Source of the DNA: an uncultured bacterium
Lineage (GTDB): Bacteria; Atribacterota; Atribacteria; Atribacterales; Caldatribacteriaceae
DNA: 64,000 bases
Reading direction: 5' to 3'
Assembly (NCBI GenBank): GCA_937139415.1
Contig: CAKZPS010000007.1
Coordinates: 1 to 64,000, forward strand
Shown: piece by piece, positions 49,664 through 58,645 of the stretch
Position numbering within the stretch: position 1 is the stretch's first letter
How the letters are laid out: each line of letters starts with the position of its first letter
The notes under the pieces: model-generated
What the model was told of the DNA's origin: nothing
What the model saw: the letters and a program-made list of their open reading frames with translations, nothing else
Database searches by the model: none
Made by a program: the position numbers and the translations under genes

Positions 49664-51001
49664 ATGTTGGGGAATAAGCGGGTGAATGGAAAGAATCACT
49701 TGGAAATCGCCGGAGTTGATGTGGTCGAAATAGCAGAGAAAATGGGGACACCGCTTTATGTCTTCGATGAAGAGTTGATCCGCTCTGCTATGCGGGAATA
49801 CCAAACCACCTTTGCGAGTCATTACCCCGATTTTGCTGTAGCCTACGCGGGAAAGGCTTTTCTTTGCTCGGCGATGTGCCAGCTCGTGAATGAAGAGGGT
49901 CTGTGGCTTGATGTCGTCTCAGGGGGCGAGTACTACGTGGTACGCATGAACGACTTCCCCGTGGAGCGAATTCTCTTCCACGGGAATAACAAAACCGAGG
50001 AAGAGAGGCGTTACGTGCTCAAGGAGGGAGTTGGTCGCTGGGTGGTGGATAGTGAAATAGAGTTGGAGTGGCTCGCCGAGGAGGCAAAAGAAGTGAAGAG
50101 AAAGGTGCCGGTTTTTTTCCGCCTCACGCCAGGCGTTGACCCTCACACCCATGTCTATATCACCACCGGTACCGTAGACAGTAAATTCGGTCTCCCCTTG
50201 ATCGAGGGAATCGCCGAACGGGCGATCAAGAGAGCCCTCGCTATTCCCCATCTTGAGGTCATGGGTGTGCACTGCCACATCGGATCGCAGATTGATACTC
50301 TGGAACCATTCCTCAAAGCGGCGGAAGTCATGCTCCATTTCATGTACGATTTCTCGAAAAAGTACGGGTACTTCCTGCAGGAGCTCGATTTAGGAGGAGG
50401 TTTGGGGGTTCCCTACCTCGATAGCGACCGGGACCGTTTCCCTTCCATATCAGCCTACGGGAGAGCCATCAGTGAGAAGGTCAAAGAGATTTGTACGGTG
50501 CTCTCCTATCCTTTACCGCGGCTTTTCGTTGAGCCGGGGAGATCGATCGTGAATTTAGCCGGGAGTACGCTCTACCAGATAGGGACGATCAAGGAAATAC
50601 CGGGAGTGAAGAAGTATGTCGCCGTTGATGGTGGGATGACCGATAACCCCCGTCACATCCTCTACGGAGCGAAATACCAAGCATGGGTTGGGAATCGGGT
50701 GCAAGGAGAGAATGTCGAGCGGGTGGCGGTAGTGGGAAAGTGTTGCGAGTCAGGCGATGTGTTGATTCCGGAAATTGATCTCCCTTCGCCCCGCCCCGGG
50801 GATATTTTAGTGGTGGAGGGGACCGGTGCCTATAACTACTCGATGGCTTCAAATTACAATATGATTCCTCGACCGGGAGTGGTGTTCTTGCGTGGGGGGA
50901 AGGCGGAACTCGTGGTTCGACCGGAAAGCTTCTATGACCTCATCCGCAAGGATTTGGTAACCCAGAGTGAAGGTGAAGAGGAGGGACCGATCCATGGATA
51001 G
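49664..51001 (+). CDS. lysA: diaminopimelate decarboxylase
   Basis: Decarboxylates meso-diaminopimelate to lysine. A PLP barrel enzyme: Schiff-base Lys in AVAYAGKAFLC near residue 60, VHCHIGSQI near 203, ELDLGGGLGVPY near 241, EPGRSIVNLAG near 290 and the Cys of GKCCESGD near 357. About 445 residues from ATG 49664; earlier ATGs fall within 5 nt of the predicted transcription start. It leads an operon holding all late lysine steps. Confidence 0.95.
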   Translation: MLGNKRVNGKNHLEIAGVDVVEIAEKMGTPLYVFDEELIRSAMREYQTTFASHYPDFAVAYAGKAFLCSAMCQLVNEEGLWLDVVSGGEYYVVRMNDFPVERILFHGNNKTEEERRYVLKEGVGRWVVDSEIELEWLAEEAKEVKRKVPVFFRLTPGVDPHTHVYITTGTVDSKFGLPLIEGIAERAIKRALAIPHLEVMGVHCHIGSQIDTLEPFLKAAEVMLHFMYDFSKKYGYFLQELDLGGGLGVPYLDSDRDRFPSISAYGRAISEKVKEICTVLSYPLPRLFVEPGRSIVNLAGSTLYQIGTIKEIPGVKKYVAVDGGMTDNPRHILYGAKYQAWVGNRVQGENVERVAVVGKCCESGDVLIPEIDLPSPRPGDILVVEGTGAYNYSMASNYNMIPRPGVVFLRGGKAELVVRPESFYDLIRKDLVTQSEGEEEGPIHG

Positions 51002-51788
51002 AATTCGGGTGCTCCTTGCCGGAGCGGCGGGAAAGATGGGACGGGAAGTCGTGAGAGCCCTGTCCCAAGAATCGGATCTTGTGCTCGTAGGAGCCTATGA
51101 TCTCTGTGAGGTGGGGAAGGATGCGGGTGTTCTTGCCGGTATCGGGGAAATGGGGGTGGTGGTGAGTGACGAGGTGCAAACGCTCATTGCCGAAACCATG
51201 CCCCAGATAGTGTGTGATTTCACCCATGCCGAGGCCTTGCGCAAAAATCTCCCTCTCTTTTTGGAAAAGAAATTACATCTTGTGATCGGAACCACAGGAT
51301 TGACGGCTGAGGAGATCGAGAGACTCAAAGAGGAATGTGAAGAGAGTAGGCTCGGGTGCATGGTGGCACCCAACTTTGCCTTGGGAGCGGTGCTCATGAT
51401 GCACTTTGCCCGTTTGGCAGCGCGCTATTTTAAGAATGTGGAGATTATTGAATACCATCATCCCCAGAAGAAAGACGCCCCTTCGGGTACGGCACTGAAA
51501 ACTGCTCAAGGAATTGAAAGAGAAGGTATTTTACTCGCTGACAAAGGGCAGGAACTCTATCCCGGGGCACGAGGGGCGCTCTACCATGGTTTGTGTATCC
51601 ATAGTGTTCGTCTCCCCGGGTTTGTGGCTCATCAGGAGGTTATTTTCGGCGGAGAGGGGCAAATTTTAACCATTCGTCACGATTCCTTGAGCCGTTCCTC
51701 CTTCATGCCGGGTTTAATCATGGCGCTCCGCAGAGTAGCCAGGGAACCCCGCTTCTACTATGGATTAGAATCGATACTCGACTTATAG
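50994..51788 (+). CDS. dapB: 4-hydroxy-tetrahydrodipicolinate reductase
   Basis: Reduces the dapA product to tetrahydrodipicolinate. The NAD(P)-binding LLAGAAGKMGREVVRAL is at residue 6, and the catalytic EYHHPQKKDAPSGTALKTAQ near 157 is diagnostic. GTTGLTAEEIE near 98 is typical. Length 264. ATG 50994 lies inside the lysA end (8-nt overlap) with GAAGAGGAGGG before it. Confidence 0.96.
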   Translation: MDRIRVLLAGAAGKMGREVVRALSQESDLVLVGAYDLCEVGKDAGVLAGIGEMGVVVSDEVQTLIAETMPQIVCDFTHAEALRKNLPLFLEKKLHLVIGTTGLTAEEIERLKEECEESRLGCMVAPNFALGAVLMMHFARLAARYFKNVEIIEYHHPQKKDAPSGTALKTAQGIEREGILLADKGQELYPGARGALYHGLCIHSVRLPGFVAHQEVIFGGEGQILTIRHDSLSRSSFMPGLIMALRRVAREPRFYYGLESILDL

Positions 51789-51800
51789 GGGAGAGCGAAA

Positions 51801-52649
51801 GTGCGTTTCACCAAGATGGAGGGTTTGGGGAACGATTTTATCGTGGTTACTGAGGAGGATCTTTCGCCCTATCTTGCCCATATCTCTTCTCTTGCGCGAA
51901 AATTGTGTGATCGCCATTTCGGTATTGGTGCTGATGGGATCGTGGTAGTCACCCCTTCAGAAAGGGCTGAAGTAGGCATGCGGATTTGGAATGCCGATGG
52001 CAGTGAAGCGGAAATGTGTGGAAACGGAATTCGCTGTCTGGCCAAATTCGTTTTCGAACGAGGTATGGTAAAGGGTGAGGAATTCACCGTAGAGACGAAA
52101 GCGGGCATCATGGTGCCGCGGGTGATCGTCGAAGCGGGGAGGGTGAGGGAAGTAGTGGTGAACATGGGAAAACCTCGTCTCGCCCCCCCAGAAATCCCGG
52201 TGCGGGTTACCGGCGATCGAGCCCTCCGTGTTCCCCTCGCACTTGGAGAGAGAATCATTTCTTTTACCGCGGTTTCTATGGGGAATCCTCATGCAGTTAT
52301 TTTTGAGATTCCCCCCGATTGGGTGGAGCTCGGCGAAGAGATCGAAAATCACCCTCTCTTTCCCGAGAGAGTGAACGTGGAATTTGTGAAGGTAGAGCAT
52401 CCTCGCCGGGCAGTGGTCAAGGCGTGGGAGAGGGGAGCAGGAGCAACGCTTGCCTGTGGTACCGGAGCGTGTGCGGTACTCGTGGCGGGGGTTTTGAACG
52501 GGGTTTTAGAACGGGAGGCGGAGATTTGCCTCCCCGGAGGAGTCTTACATATTCGTTGGTCTCCTGAGGGATATGTTATTATGCGAGGTGAGGTGAAAGA
52601 AATCTTCACCGGAGAGATACAGGACGAGGTGATGACACGGTGGATGTAG
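51801..52649 (+). CDS. dapF: diaminopimelate epimerase
   Basis: Interconverts LL- and meso-diaminopimelate using two Cys. Both are visible: Cys in EMCGNGIRCLAKF near residue 73 and Cys in TLACGTGACAVLVAG near 218. The N-terminus RFTKMEGLGNDFIVV is standard. Length 282. GTG start; 10-nt overlap with dapL, which makes its LL-substrate. Confidence 0.96.
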   Translation: MRFTKMEGLGNDFIVVTEEDLSPYLAHISSLARKLCDRHFGIGADGIVVVTPSERAEVGMRIWNADGSEAEMCGNGIRCLAKFVFERGMVKGEEFTVETKAGIMVPRVIVEAGRVREVVVNMGKPRLAPPEIPVRVTGDRALRVPLALGERIISFTAVSMGNPHAVIFEIPPDWVELGEEIENHPLFPERVNVEFVKVEHPRRAVVKAWERGAGATLACGTGACAVLVAGVLNGVLEREAEICLPGGVLHIRWSPEGYVIMRGEVKEIFTGEIQDEVMTRWM

Positions 52650-53803
52650 CCGAACGCATACGAAATTTACCACCTTATCTTTTTGCTGAGATCGAGAAAA
52701 AGATTGACCAAGCGAAGCGGGAAGGGAAAGACGTCATCGATTTAGGGATCGGGGACCCGGATCTCCCCACTCCGCAATTTATCGTGGATCGACTCCGTGA
52801 GGCGGCCGGAGCGGGGGAGAACCACCGTTATCCTTCTTACCGGGGCTTATCCGCTTTTCGTGAAGCGGTATCTCTATGGTATAAAAAGCGCTTTGGAGTT
52901 ACTCTCGATCCCGAGCGAGAAGTGGTTTCACTCATTGGTTCTAAGGAGGGTATTGCCCATTTTCCCTGGTGCATTCTCAATCCCGGGGATATCGCTTTGG
53001 CGAGCGATCCCGGTTATCCGGTGTATAAGATCGGGAGTATGCTTGCCGGGGGCATTCCTCTTCCCTTGCCTCTTTTACCGGAAAACGATTTCCTCCCCGC
53101 TCTCGATTACTATCCGGAGAGCATATGGAGGAAGGTGAAACTCGTTTTTGTTAACTACCCCAATAATCCTACCTCGCGTACTTCGCCCGTAGGATTTTTC
53201 CAAGAACTCGTCGCTCTTGCGCATCGTTTCGATTTCGTCATCGCTCATGATTTAGCCTATTCGGAGGTAAGTTTTGACGGATACCGGGCTCCATCCATTT
53301 TGGAAGTCGAGGGAGCAAAAGAGGTAGCGATCGAATTTCATTCCCTTTCCAAAACCTGTAACATGACCGGATGGCGGGTCGGCTTTGCCGTGGGTAATGC
53401 ACGGTGGGTGGAAGCCTTAGGACGGGTGAAGACCAACATTGATTCGGGAATCTTTAACGCCATTCAATGGGCAGGGGTGGAGGCGCTCAAGCGCAGTGAT
53501 GAGGTGTTGTCCTCCCTCATTCCCATCTACACCGAACGGCGGAATATCGTGGTGCGAGCGCTTCAGAAATTAGGTTTTGATCTCCCTTACCCTCGGGCTA
53601 CCTTTTACGTTTGGATTCCGGTTCCTCCTCGCTTTACGTCCATGAGTTTCGCCGAATTGATTTTAGAGGAAGCACAGGTGGTGGTAACGCCGGGAGTCGG
53701 ATTTGGTGAGTTTGGTGAGGGATTTGTACGTATTTCCATTACTACTCCGGCGGAACGCCTCGAAGAGGCAATGGTACGGATAGAGAAAGCTTTAGGTGGG
53801 TGA
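52640..53803 (+). CDS. dapL: LL-diaminopimelate aminotransferase
   Basis: Converts tetrahydrodipicolinate to LL-diaminopimelate in one step, bypassing DapD/DapC/DapE. A fold-type I aminotransferase: IDLGIGDPDLPTP near residue 34, YPSYRGLSAFREAV near 66, NYPNNPTSRT near 170 and the Schiff-base Lys in HSLSKTCNMTGWRVGFAVG near 236. Its place between dapF and lysC supports DapL over other class I aminotransferases. Length 387. No dapD, dapC or dapE was found in the window. Confidence 0.9.
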   Translation: MDVAERIRNLPPYLFAEIEKKIDQAKREGKDVIDLGIGDPDLPTPQFIVDRLREAAGAGENHRYPSYRGLSAFREAVSLWYKKRFGVTLDPEREVVSLIGSKEGIAHFPWCILNPGDIALASDPGYPVYKIGSMLAGGIPLPLPLLPENDFLPALDYYPESIWRKVKLVFVNYPNNPTSRTSPVGFFQELVALAHRFDFVIAHDLAYSEVSFDGYRAPSILEVEGAKEVAIEFHSLSKTCNMTGWRVGFAVGNARWVEALGRVKTNIDSGIFNAIQWAGVEALKRSDEVLSSLIPIYTERRNIVVRALQKLGFDLPYPRATFYVWIPVPPRFTSMSFAELILEEAQVVVTPGVGFGEFGEGFVRISITTPAERLEEAMVRIEKALGG

Positions 53804-53808
53804 CAGAG

Positions 53809-55035
53809 ATGAAGATCGTGGTCCAGAAGTTCGGTGGAACGTCGGTACATACCAGGGAATTGCGGGAGAAAGCAGCTTTGAAGGTAAAGGAGGCTTTTGA
53901 AGAGGGTTATGCTCCGGTCGTGGTGGTTTCGGCTATGGGGCGTAAAGGAGCCCCCTATGCTACCGATACCCTGATTGCTTTGGCCCGTGAAGAGTACGAG
54001 GAAGTGGACCTGCGGGATCTCGACTTACTCATGGCTTGCGGAGAAATTATTTCTACGGTGATCATGAGCCAGACTCTTCGGCGTAGGGGGATGAAGAGTG
54101 TGGCTTTAACCGGGGGACAAGCAGGAATCATTACCGACTCCGCCTTTGGTGACGCTTCCATTGTCCGGGTAGAGCCGGAGAGAATGAAGGAGTATCTGAA
54201 AGAAGGGTATGTGGTGGTAGTAGCAGGTTTTCAAGGGGTTACCGAACAAGGGGATGTGACCACTTTGGGTCGCGGGGGCAGTGATACCACCGCGGTGGTT
54301 TTGGGTATCGCCCTGGAGGCCGATTACGTGGATATCTTTACCGATGTTGAGGGGGTGATGACTGCCGATCCGCGCATCGTTCCCGAAGCCCAAATTTTGC
54401 GAGGCCTTACCTATACCGAGGCAGCAGAAATTGTCCAACAGGGAGCGAAAGTCCTCCACCACAAGGCGATGAACTTGGCTCGTGAGTATCGGGTTCCCCT
54501 GCGGGTGCGTAGCCTCAACGACCAAGGGAAGGGAACGCTCATCTGCGATATTAAGACCTTAACGCAAGAAGGCTTGCGGGTTCCCGCAGAGGAGAAGTCC
54601 GTTTATAGCATTGCTTACCGAAAAGCGCTCTCTCAAGTGCGGGTAAACTTTGCCGCCCAGCCGGAGAGGGAGTTGCGCATTTTCCAGTCTCTGGCGGAGA
54701 AAGGGATTAGCATTGACCTCGTCAATCTCTTCCCCGAAGAGACTGCCTTTGTGGTCGATGAGAAGTTCACCAAAACGGTCGAGAGTGTTCTCTGCAAGGA
54801 AGGATTCTCTCCCACCATTACCTCTCCCTGTGCCAAGATTTCTCTCGTGGGTTCGGGCATGGCCGACCGCCCTGGGGTTATGGCTCAAGTGGTTGAGGCG
54901 CTGAAGGAAGCCGAGATCGAAATCTTACAGACCAGCGATTCCCATGTCACTATTTCCTGCTTGGTGAGAGAGGAGAAGATGGAGGAGGCGATACGTGTCC
55001 TCCACCGGAAGTTTGAGTTGCAGAGCGTGTGTTAG
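53809..55035 (+). CDS. lysC: aspartate kinase
   Basis: Phosphorylates aspartate, committing it to lysine, threonine and methionine. KIVVQKFGGTSV at the N-terminus, TLGRGGSDTTAVVLG near residue 150 and FTDVEGVMTADPRIV near 175 form the kinase site. Two ACT domains follow (about 265-408; SLVGSGMADRPGVMAQVVEAL near 347), the usual feedback module. ATG 53809 gives the family N-terminus and AGGTGGG at 8 nt; GTG 53800 is an alternative with a 4-nt overlap. Confidence 0.94.
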   Translation: MKIVVQKFGGTSVHTRELREKAALKVKEAFEEGYAPVVVVSAMGRKGAPYATDTLIALAREEYEEVDLRDLDLLMACGEIISTVIMSQTLRRRGMKSVALTGGQAGIITDSAFGDASIVRVEPERMKEYLKEGYVVVVAGFQGVTEQGDVTTLGRGGSDTTAVVLGIALEADYVDIFTDVEGVMTADPRIVPEAQILRGLTYTEAAEIVQQGAKVLHHKAMNLAREYRVPLRVRSLNDQGKGTLICDIKTLTQEGLRVPAEEKSVYSIAYRKALSQVRVNFAAQPERELRIFQSLAEKGISIDLVNLFPEETAFVVDEKFTKTVESVLCKEGFSPTITSPCAKISLVGSGMADRPGVMAQVVEALKEAEIEILQTSDSHVTISCLVREEKMEEAIRVLHRKFELQSVC

Positions 55036-55045
55036 GAGGGAAACT

Positions 55046-55930
55046 ATGAGGGGTGATTTTGGTCCGGTTTTGACGGCGGTAGTGACACCTTTTGCAGAGG
55101 ATTTCACCGTCAATTATCCCGTTTTCCGTAAGTTGGTTCGCGAGTTGGTGGATCACGGTTCTTCTGGGGTAGTGGTGGCAGGAACCACCGGTGAAGCACC
55201 CACCCTCTCGCGAGAAGAGAAGCTCAAGCTATTTGATGTTGCCTTAGAGGAAATCGGTGATCGAGCGGTGGTGATCGCGGGAACCTGCGGATACGATACC
55301 AAATCATCGATCGCTCTCTCCAAGGAGGCAGAAAAACTTGGAGTGCATGGTATTCTCGCCGTAGCCCCGTACTATAACCGTCCGCCGCAAGAGGGTCTCT
55401 ACCATCACTTCAAGGCGATTGCCGAAGAGGTCGTACTTCCCATCATGCTCTACAACATTCCCTCCCGTACCGGGGTCAATATCGAACCGGAGACGGTGGC
55501 TCGATTGGCTGAGCTTCCCAATATTGGAGCGTTGAAAGAAGCTTCAGGGAGCCCCGACCAGATTGCGCGGGTGAAACTCCTGGTAGGAAATGATTTCGCC
55601 CTGTACAGTGGTGACGACAACATGACCTTGGTGGTGATCGCCTTAGGTGGTGTGGGGGTAGTGAGCGTTGCTTCCCATCTTGTGGGAGAACGCCTGCGAA
55701 CGATGATTCAGTACTTCAAAGAAGGAAAGGTGGAAGAATCCCTACGCATTCACTTACAGCTCTATCCTCTCTTTCGGGCGATCTTCCTCTCCACCAACCC
55801 CATTCCCATAAAGTCGGCGCTCAACCTCAAAGGATGGCAAGTAGGGGGACCCCGACCTCCTCTTTGCCCCTTAGAAAAAGAGAAGGAAGAAAAGCTTCGT
55901 CAGGTGCTTTCCGATCTTTCGCTCTTGTGA
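55046..55930 (+). CDS. dapA: 4-hydroxy-tetrahydrodipicolinate synthase
   Basis: Condenses pyruvate and aspartate semialdehyde. A class I aldolase barrel: VVAGTTGEAPTLSREEK near residue 40, Tyr in MLYNIPSRTG near 134 and the Schiff-base Lys in GALKEASGSPDQ near 163. Length 294. ATG 55046 follows AGGAGGG. Aspartate-semialdehyde dehydrogenase (asd) is the only step from aspartate not seen in this operon. Confidence 0.96.
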   Translation: MRGDFGPVLTAVVTPFAEDFTVNYPVFRKLVRELVDHGSSGVVVAGTTGEAPTLSREEKLKLFDVALEEIGDRAVVIAGTCGYDTKSSIALSKEAEKLGVHGILAVAPYYNRPPQEGLYHHFKAIAEEVVLPIMLYNIPSRTGVNIEPETVARLAELPNIGALKEASGSPDQIARVKLLVGNDFALYSGDDNMTLVVIALGGVGVVSVASHLVGERLRTMIQYFKEGKVEESLRIHLQLYPLFRAIFLSTNPIPIKSALNLKGWQVGGPRPPLCPLEKEKEEKLRQVLSDLSLL

Positions 55931-56029
55931 GTTTCTCCCCGCACGGTGCTTGGTCGGTGTGTGGTTGGGAAAAGTTTTCCCGGGGCTATACCTTGGAGGG
56001 GGAGGATTCCTTTAGAGAGGAGAGTGGAG

Positions 56030-56737
56030 ATGTTTTCTTGTGAAGAGAGGGAAAAAACGGTCGCGCATCTCCTTGAGACCTTAGAGAGATTACAAGATCC
56101 CCGCTACCGGGAGGGAATGGCACGTTTCGCCATTCCTCCCCATCGTGCTTACGGTGTGCCCATGCCCAAGTTACGCAAGATCGCGCGAGGGATGAGGAAG
56201 GACCATCAACTGGCCTTGCGTTTGTGGATGGTGAATACTCGGGAAACGCGCCTCCTTGCTTCACTTCTTGACCTTCCTCATGAGGTGACGGAAGAGCAAA
56301 TGGATTCTTGGAGTATGGATTTTGACAACTGGGAAATCTGCGACCAGGTTTGTCAGAATTTGTTCGTGCATACCCCCTGGGCAAAGAAGAAGAGTGAGGA
56401 GTGGACCTTCCGGGCGGAGGAATTCGTAAAACGCGCCGGTTTTGCTCTAATGGCTTATCTTGCAGTGAAGGATGGAGAGGCGAGCGACCAAGTTTTTGAA
56501 CGCTTTTTGTCCCTCATCGAGGAACACGCGCTTGATGAGCGGAAATACGTGCGCCAAGCAGTCAATTGGGCACTTTGCCAAATCGGGAAGCGGAATCGAT
56601 CCCTGCATCAAAAAGCCATTGCCGTGGCGCGGGGGATTCGTGAGCAAAATTCCCCCAGTACTCGCTTCGTTGCTGCCAGCGCTTTGCGAGAATTACAGAG
56701 TGAGGGGGTATTAAAGCGCTTGGAGAGAGAAGGGTGA
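56030..56737 (+). CDS. DNA alkylation repair protein (AlkD-like)
   Basis: A HEAT-repeat DNA glycosylase relative. GVPMPKLRKIARGMRKD near residue 43 and SMDFDNWEICDQVCQNLF near 97, holding the Asp typical of AlkC/AlkD enzymes, plus repeated helical pairs to the C-terminus support the call. AlkD removes 3-methyladenine/7-methylguanine. The start is ATG 56030 (AGAGGAGAG upstream); the frame opens earlier. Why it follows dapA is not evident; it seems a passenger at the operon end. Confidence 0.87.
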   Translation: MFSCEEREKTVAHLLETLERLQDPRYREGMARFAIPPHRAYGVPMPKLRKIARGMRKDHQLALRLWMVNTRETRLLASLLDLPHEVTEEQMDSWSMDFDNWEICDQVCQNLFVHTPWAKKKSEEWTFRAEEFVKRAGFALMAYLAVKDGEASDQVFERFLSLIEEHALDERKYVRQAVNWALCQIGKRNRSLHQKAIAVARGIREQNSPSTRFVAASALRELQSEGVLKRLEREG

Positions 56738-56834
56738 AAAAATCGTTTGGGTGAGGGAAATTTTTTTTGGGTAATGTGGGAATATTGGTAACGTTTTCCT
56801 CTTTATAGATTGAAAACTATTAGTGGAAAACGAC

Positions 56835-56863
56835 TTGCAGAGGAGGGAAGATTTCCTTATAAT
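56835..56863 (+). promoter_or_regulatory. promoter of the pyruvate carboxylase operon
   Basis: TTGCAG at 56835-56840, 17-nt spacer, perfect TATAAT at 56858-56863, about 38 nt before the start codon. Confidence 0.75.
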
Positions 56864-56901
56864 TTCCTCAATTGTTACCCTGAGGTGGGAGGGAAAAGCA
56901 A

Positions 56902-58641
56902 GTGGTACGAATTGTGGATACAACGCTCCGTGATGCTCATCAATCCTTGATTGCCACGCGAATGCGCACCGAAGACATGCTCCCGGTTTTGGAGGCTTTG
57001 GATTCGGTGGGGTTCTACTCCTTAGAGTGTTGGGGTGGAGCGACTTTTGACAGTGCCCTGCGTTACTTAGCAGAGGATCCCTGGGAGCGGCTTCGGAAAA
57101 TCAGGGAGCGGGTGGCCAAAACTCCCTTGCAGATGCTCTTGCGGGGACAAAATCTCTTGGGATACCGGCATTACGGTGACGATATCGTGAAGAAATTCGT
57201 TCCTCTGTGTGTCAAAAATGGTATTCGTATTATTCGTATCTTTGATGCGCTGAACGATATTCGCAATATGGAGCTGAGCATCAAGGTAGCTAAAGACGCC
57301 GGTGCCATCGTTCAGGGAGCTATTTCTTATACCGTAAGTCCGGTGCATACCATGGAGGCGTTTGTGGAGTTAGCTTCAAAGTTTAAAGATTTGGGCTGTG
57401 ATGTGATCTGTATCAAGGATATGTCGGGGATTATTTCTCCCCAGGCAGCGTACGACCTTGTGTCGGCGTTGAAGAGAGAGGTCGGCTTGCCGGTGGATCT
57501 CCATACCCACTCCACAAGTGGTATGGGCATGGTAAGTTACTACGCCGCGTGTCAGGCAGGTGTCGATATCATCGACTGTGCTTTTGCACCGTTTGCCGGA
57601 GGAACTTCTCAACCGCCCCTTGAGTCGATGGTTGCCTGTTTACGGGGTACTCCCTATGATACCGGTCTCGATTTGGAGAAGCTGGTCGAGATAGGAATGT
57701 ATTGGTTGCGGGTGCGAGAAAAGTATGAGGCCCTGTTTAGCCCGGTGGCCGAACGTTCTGACGTGAGTGTGATCCTCCATCAGATACCCGGAGGGATGAT
57801 TTCCAATCTCTACTCCCAACTCCGGGAGCAGAAAGCAGTCGATAAATACCGCGAGGTGCTCGAAGAAGTGCCCCGAGTACGGGAAGATTTGGGGTATCCT
57901 CCCCTCGTCACCCCTACGAGCCAAATCGTCGGTACCCAGGCGGTATTCAACGTTCTCTTGGGGGAACGATATAAAAAGGTCACCGAAGAAGTGAAGCGCT
58001 ACTGTCTCGGTTACTACGGAAAACCACCGGCGCCGATTAAAAAAGAAGTTTTGGAGAAGGTGATCGGTGAAGAAGATCCCATCGATTGTCGTCCTGCCGA
58101 CCTTATTGCGCCGGAATGGGATAAAGTGGTGAAAGAGGTAGAGGAATTGAAACTCCCCGTACAATCGGAGGAGGATATTTTAACCTATGCTCTGTATCCC
58201 CAGATTGCGGTGAAGTTCTTCCGGAAAGAGCTGACTTGTGAAGAGATTGCTCCTCCGAAGAGAGAAAAGAAGGAGAAAGAAAGTGTAGCTCCGGTTCTTA
58301 CCGAAATCCCGGGAGAATTCCTGGTTACCATCGATAACGAGGAATTCCGCGTGAAAGTGCGCCCGGTGTTTTCGGTTACTCCGTCATCGAAGGGGAAAGA
58401 GGTGCTCACCAAACCCAAGGAGATTCCCAAAGGGGCAATCCTTTCCCCCATGCAGGGGATGATCGTGAGTTTGAAGAAAGGGAAAGGCGATACCGTACGT
58501 AAGGGCGAAACGGTGGCTATCCTTGAGGCCATGAAGATGCAAACTGAAATTCATGCCGAGGTGGAAGGCGTGGTGAAAGAGGTTTACACTTACGAAACCG
58601 AGCTTGTCGATGCGGGCGACGTGATCATGGTGGTGGAGTGA
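56902..58641 (+). CDS. pycB: pyruvate carboxylase subunit B (carboxyltransferase/biotin carrier)
   Basis: Transfers CO2 from biotin to pyruvate to give oxaloacetate. The carboxyltransferase barrel starts RIVDTTLRDAHQSLIATRM, with metal/substrate residues in LHTHSTSGMG near residue 201 and DCAFAPFAGGTSQPP near 220. The C-terminal biotinyl domain carries AILEAMKMQTEIHAEVEG near 535. Length 579. The same architecture occurs in oxaloacetate decarboxylase alpha subunits, but the adjacent biotin carboxylase gene and absence of the membrane beta subunit favour pyruvate carboxylase. GTG start. Confidence 0.9.
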   Translation: MVRIVDTTLRDAHQSLIATRMRTEDMLPVLEALDSVGFYSLECWGGATFDSALRYLAEDPWERLRKIRERVAKTPLQMLLRGQNLLGYRHYGDDIVKKFVPLCVKNGIRIIRIFDALNDIRNMELSIKVAKDAGAIVQGAISYTVSPVHTMEAFVELASKFKDLGCDVICIKDMSGIISPQAAYDLVSALKREVGLPVDLHTHSTSGMGMVSYYAACQAGVDIIDCAFAPFAGGTSQPPLESMVACLRGTPYDTGLDLEKLVEIGMYWLRVREKYEALFSPVAERSDVSVILHQIPGGMISNLYSQLREQKAVDKYREVLEEVPRVREDLGYPPLVTPTSQIVGTQAVFNVLLGERYKKVTEEVKRYCLGYYGKPPAPIKKEVLEKVIGEEDPIDCRPADLIAPEWDKVVKEVEELKLPVQSEEDILTYALYPQIAVKFFRKELTCEEIAPPKREKKEKESVAPVLTEIPGEFLVTIDNEEFRVKVRPVFSVTPSSKGKEVLTKPKEIPKGAILSPMQGMIVSLKKGKGDTVRKGETVAILEAMKMQTEIHAEVEGVVKEVYTYETELVDAGDVIMVVE

Positions 58642-58645
58642 AGCC

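Noticed and set aside
49603-49664. Lysine riboswitch before lysA
   Set aside because: The interval between the predicted transcription start and lysA is about 25 nt, too short for the roughly 170-nt aptamer.
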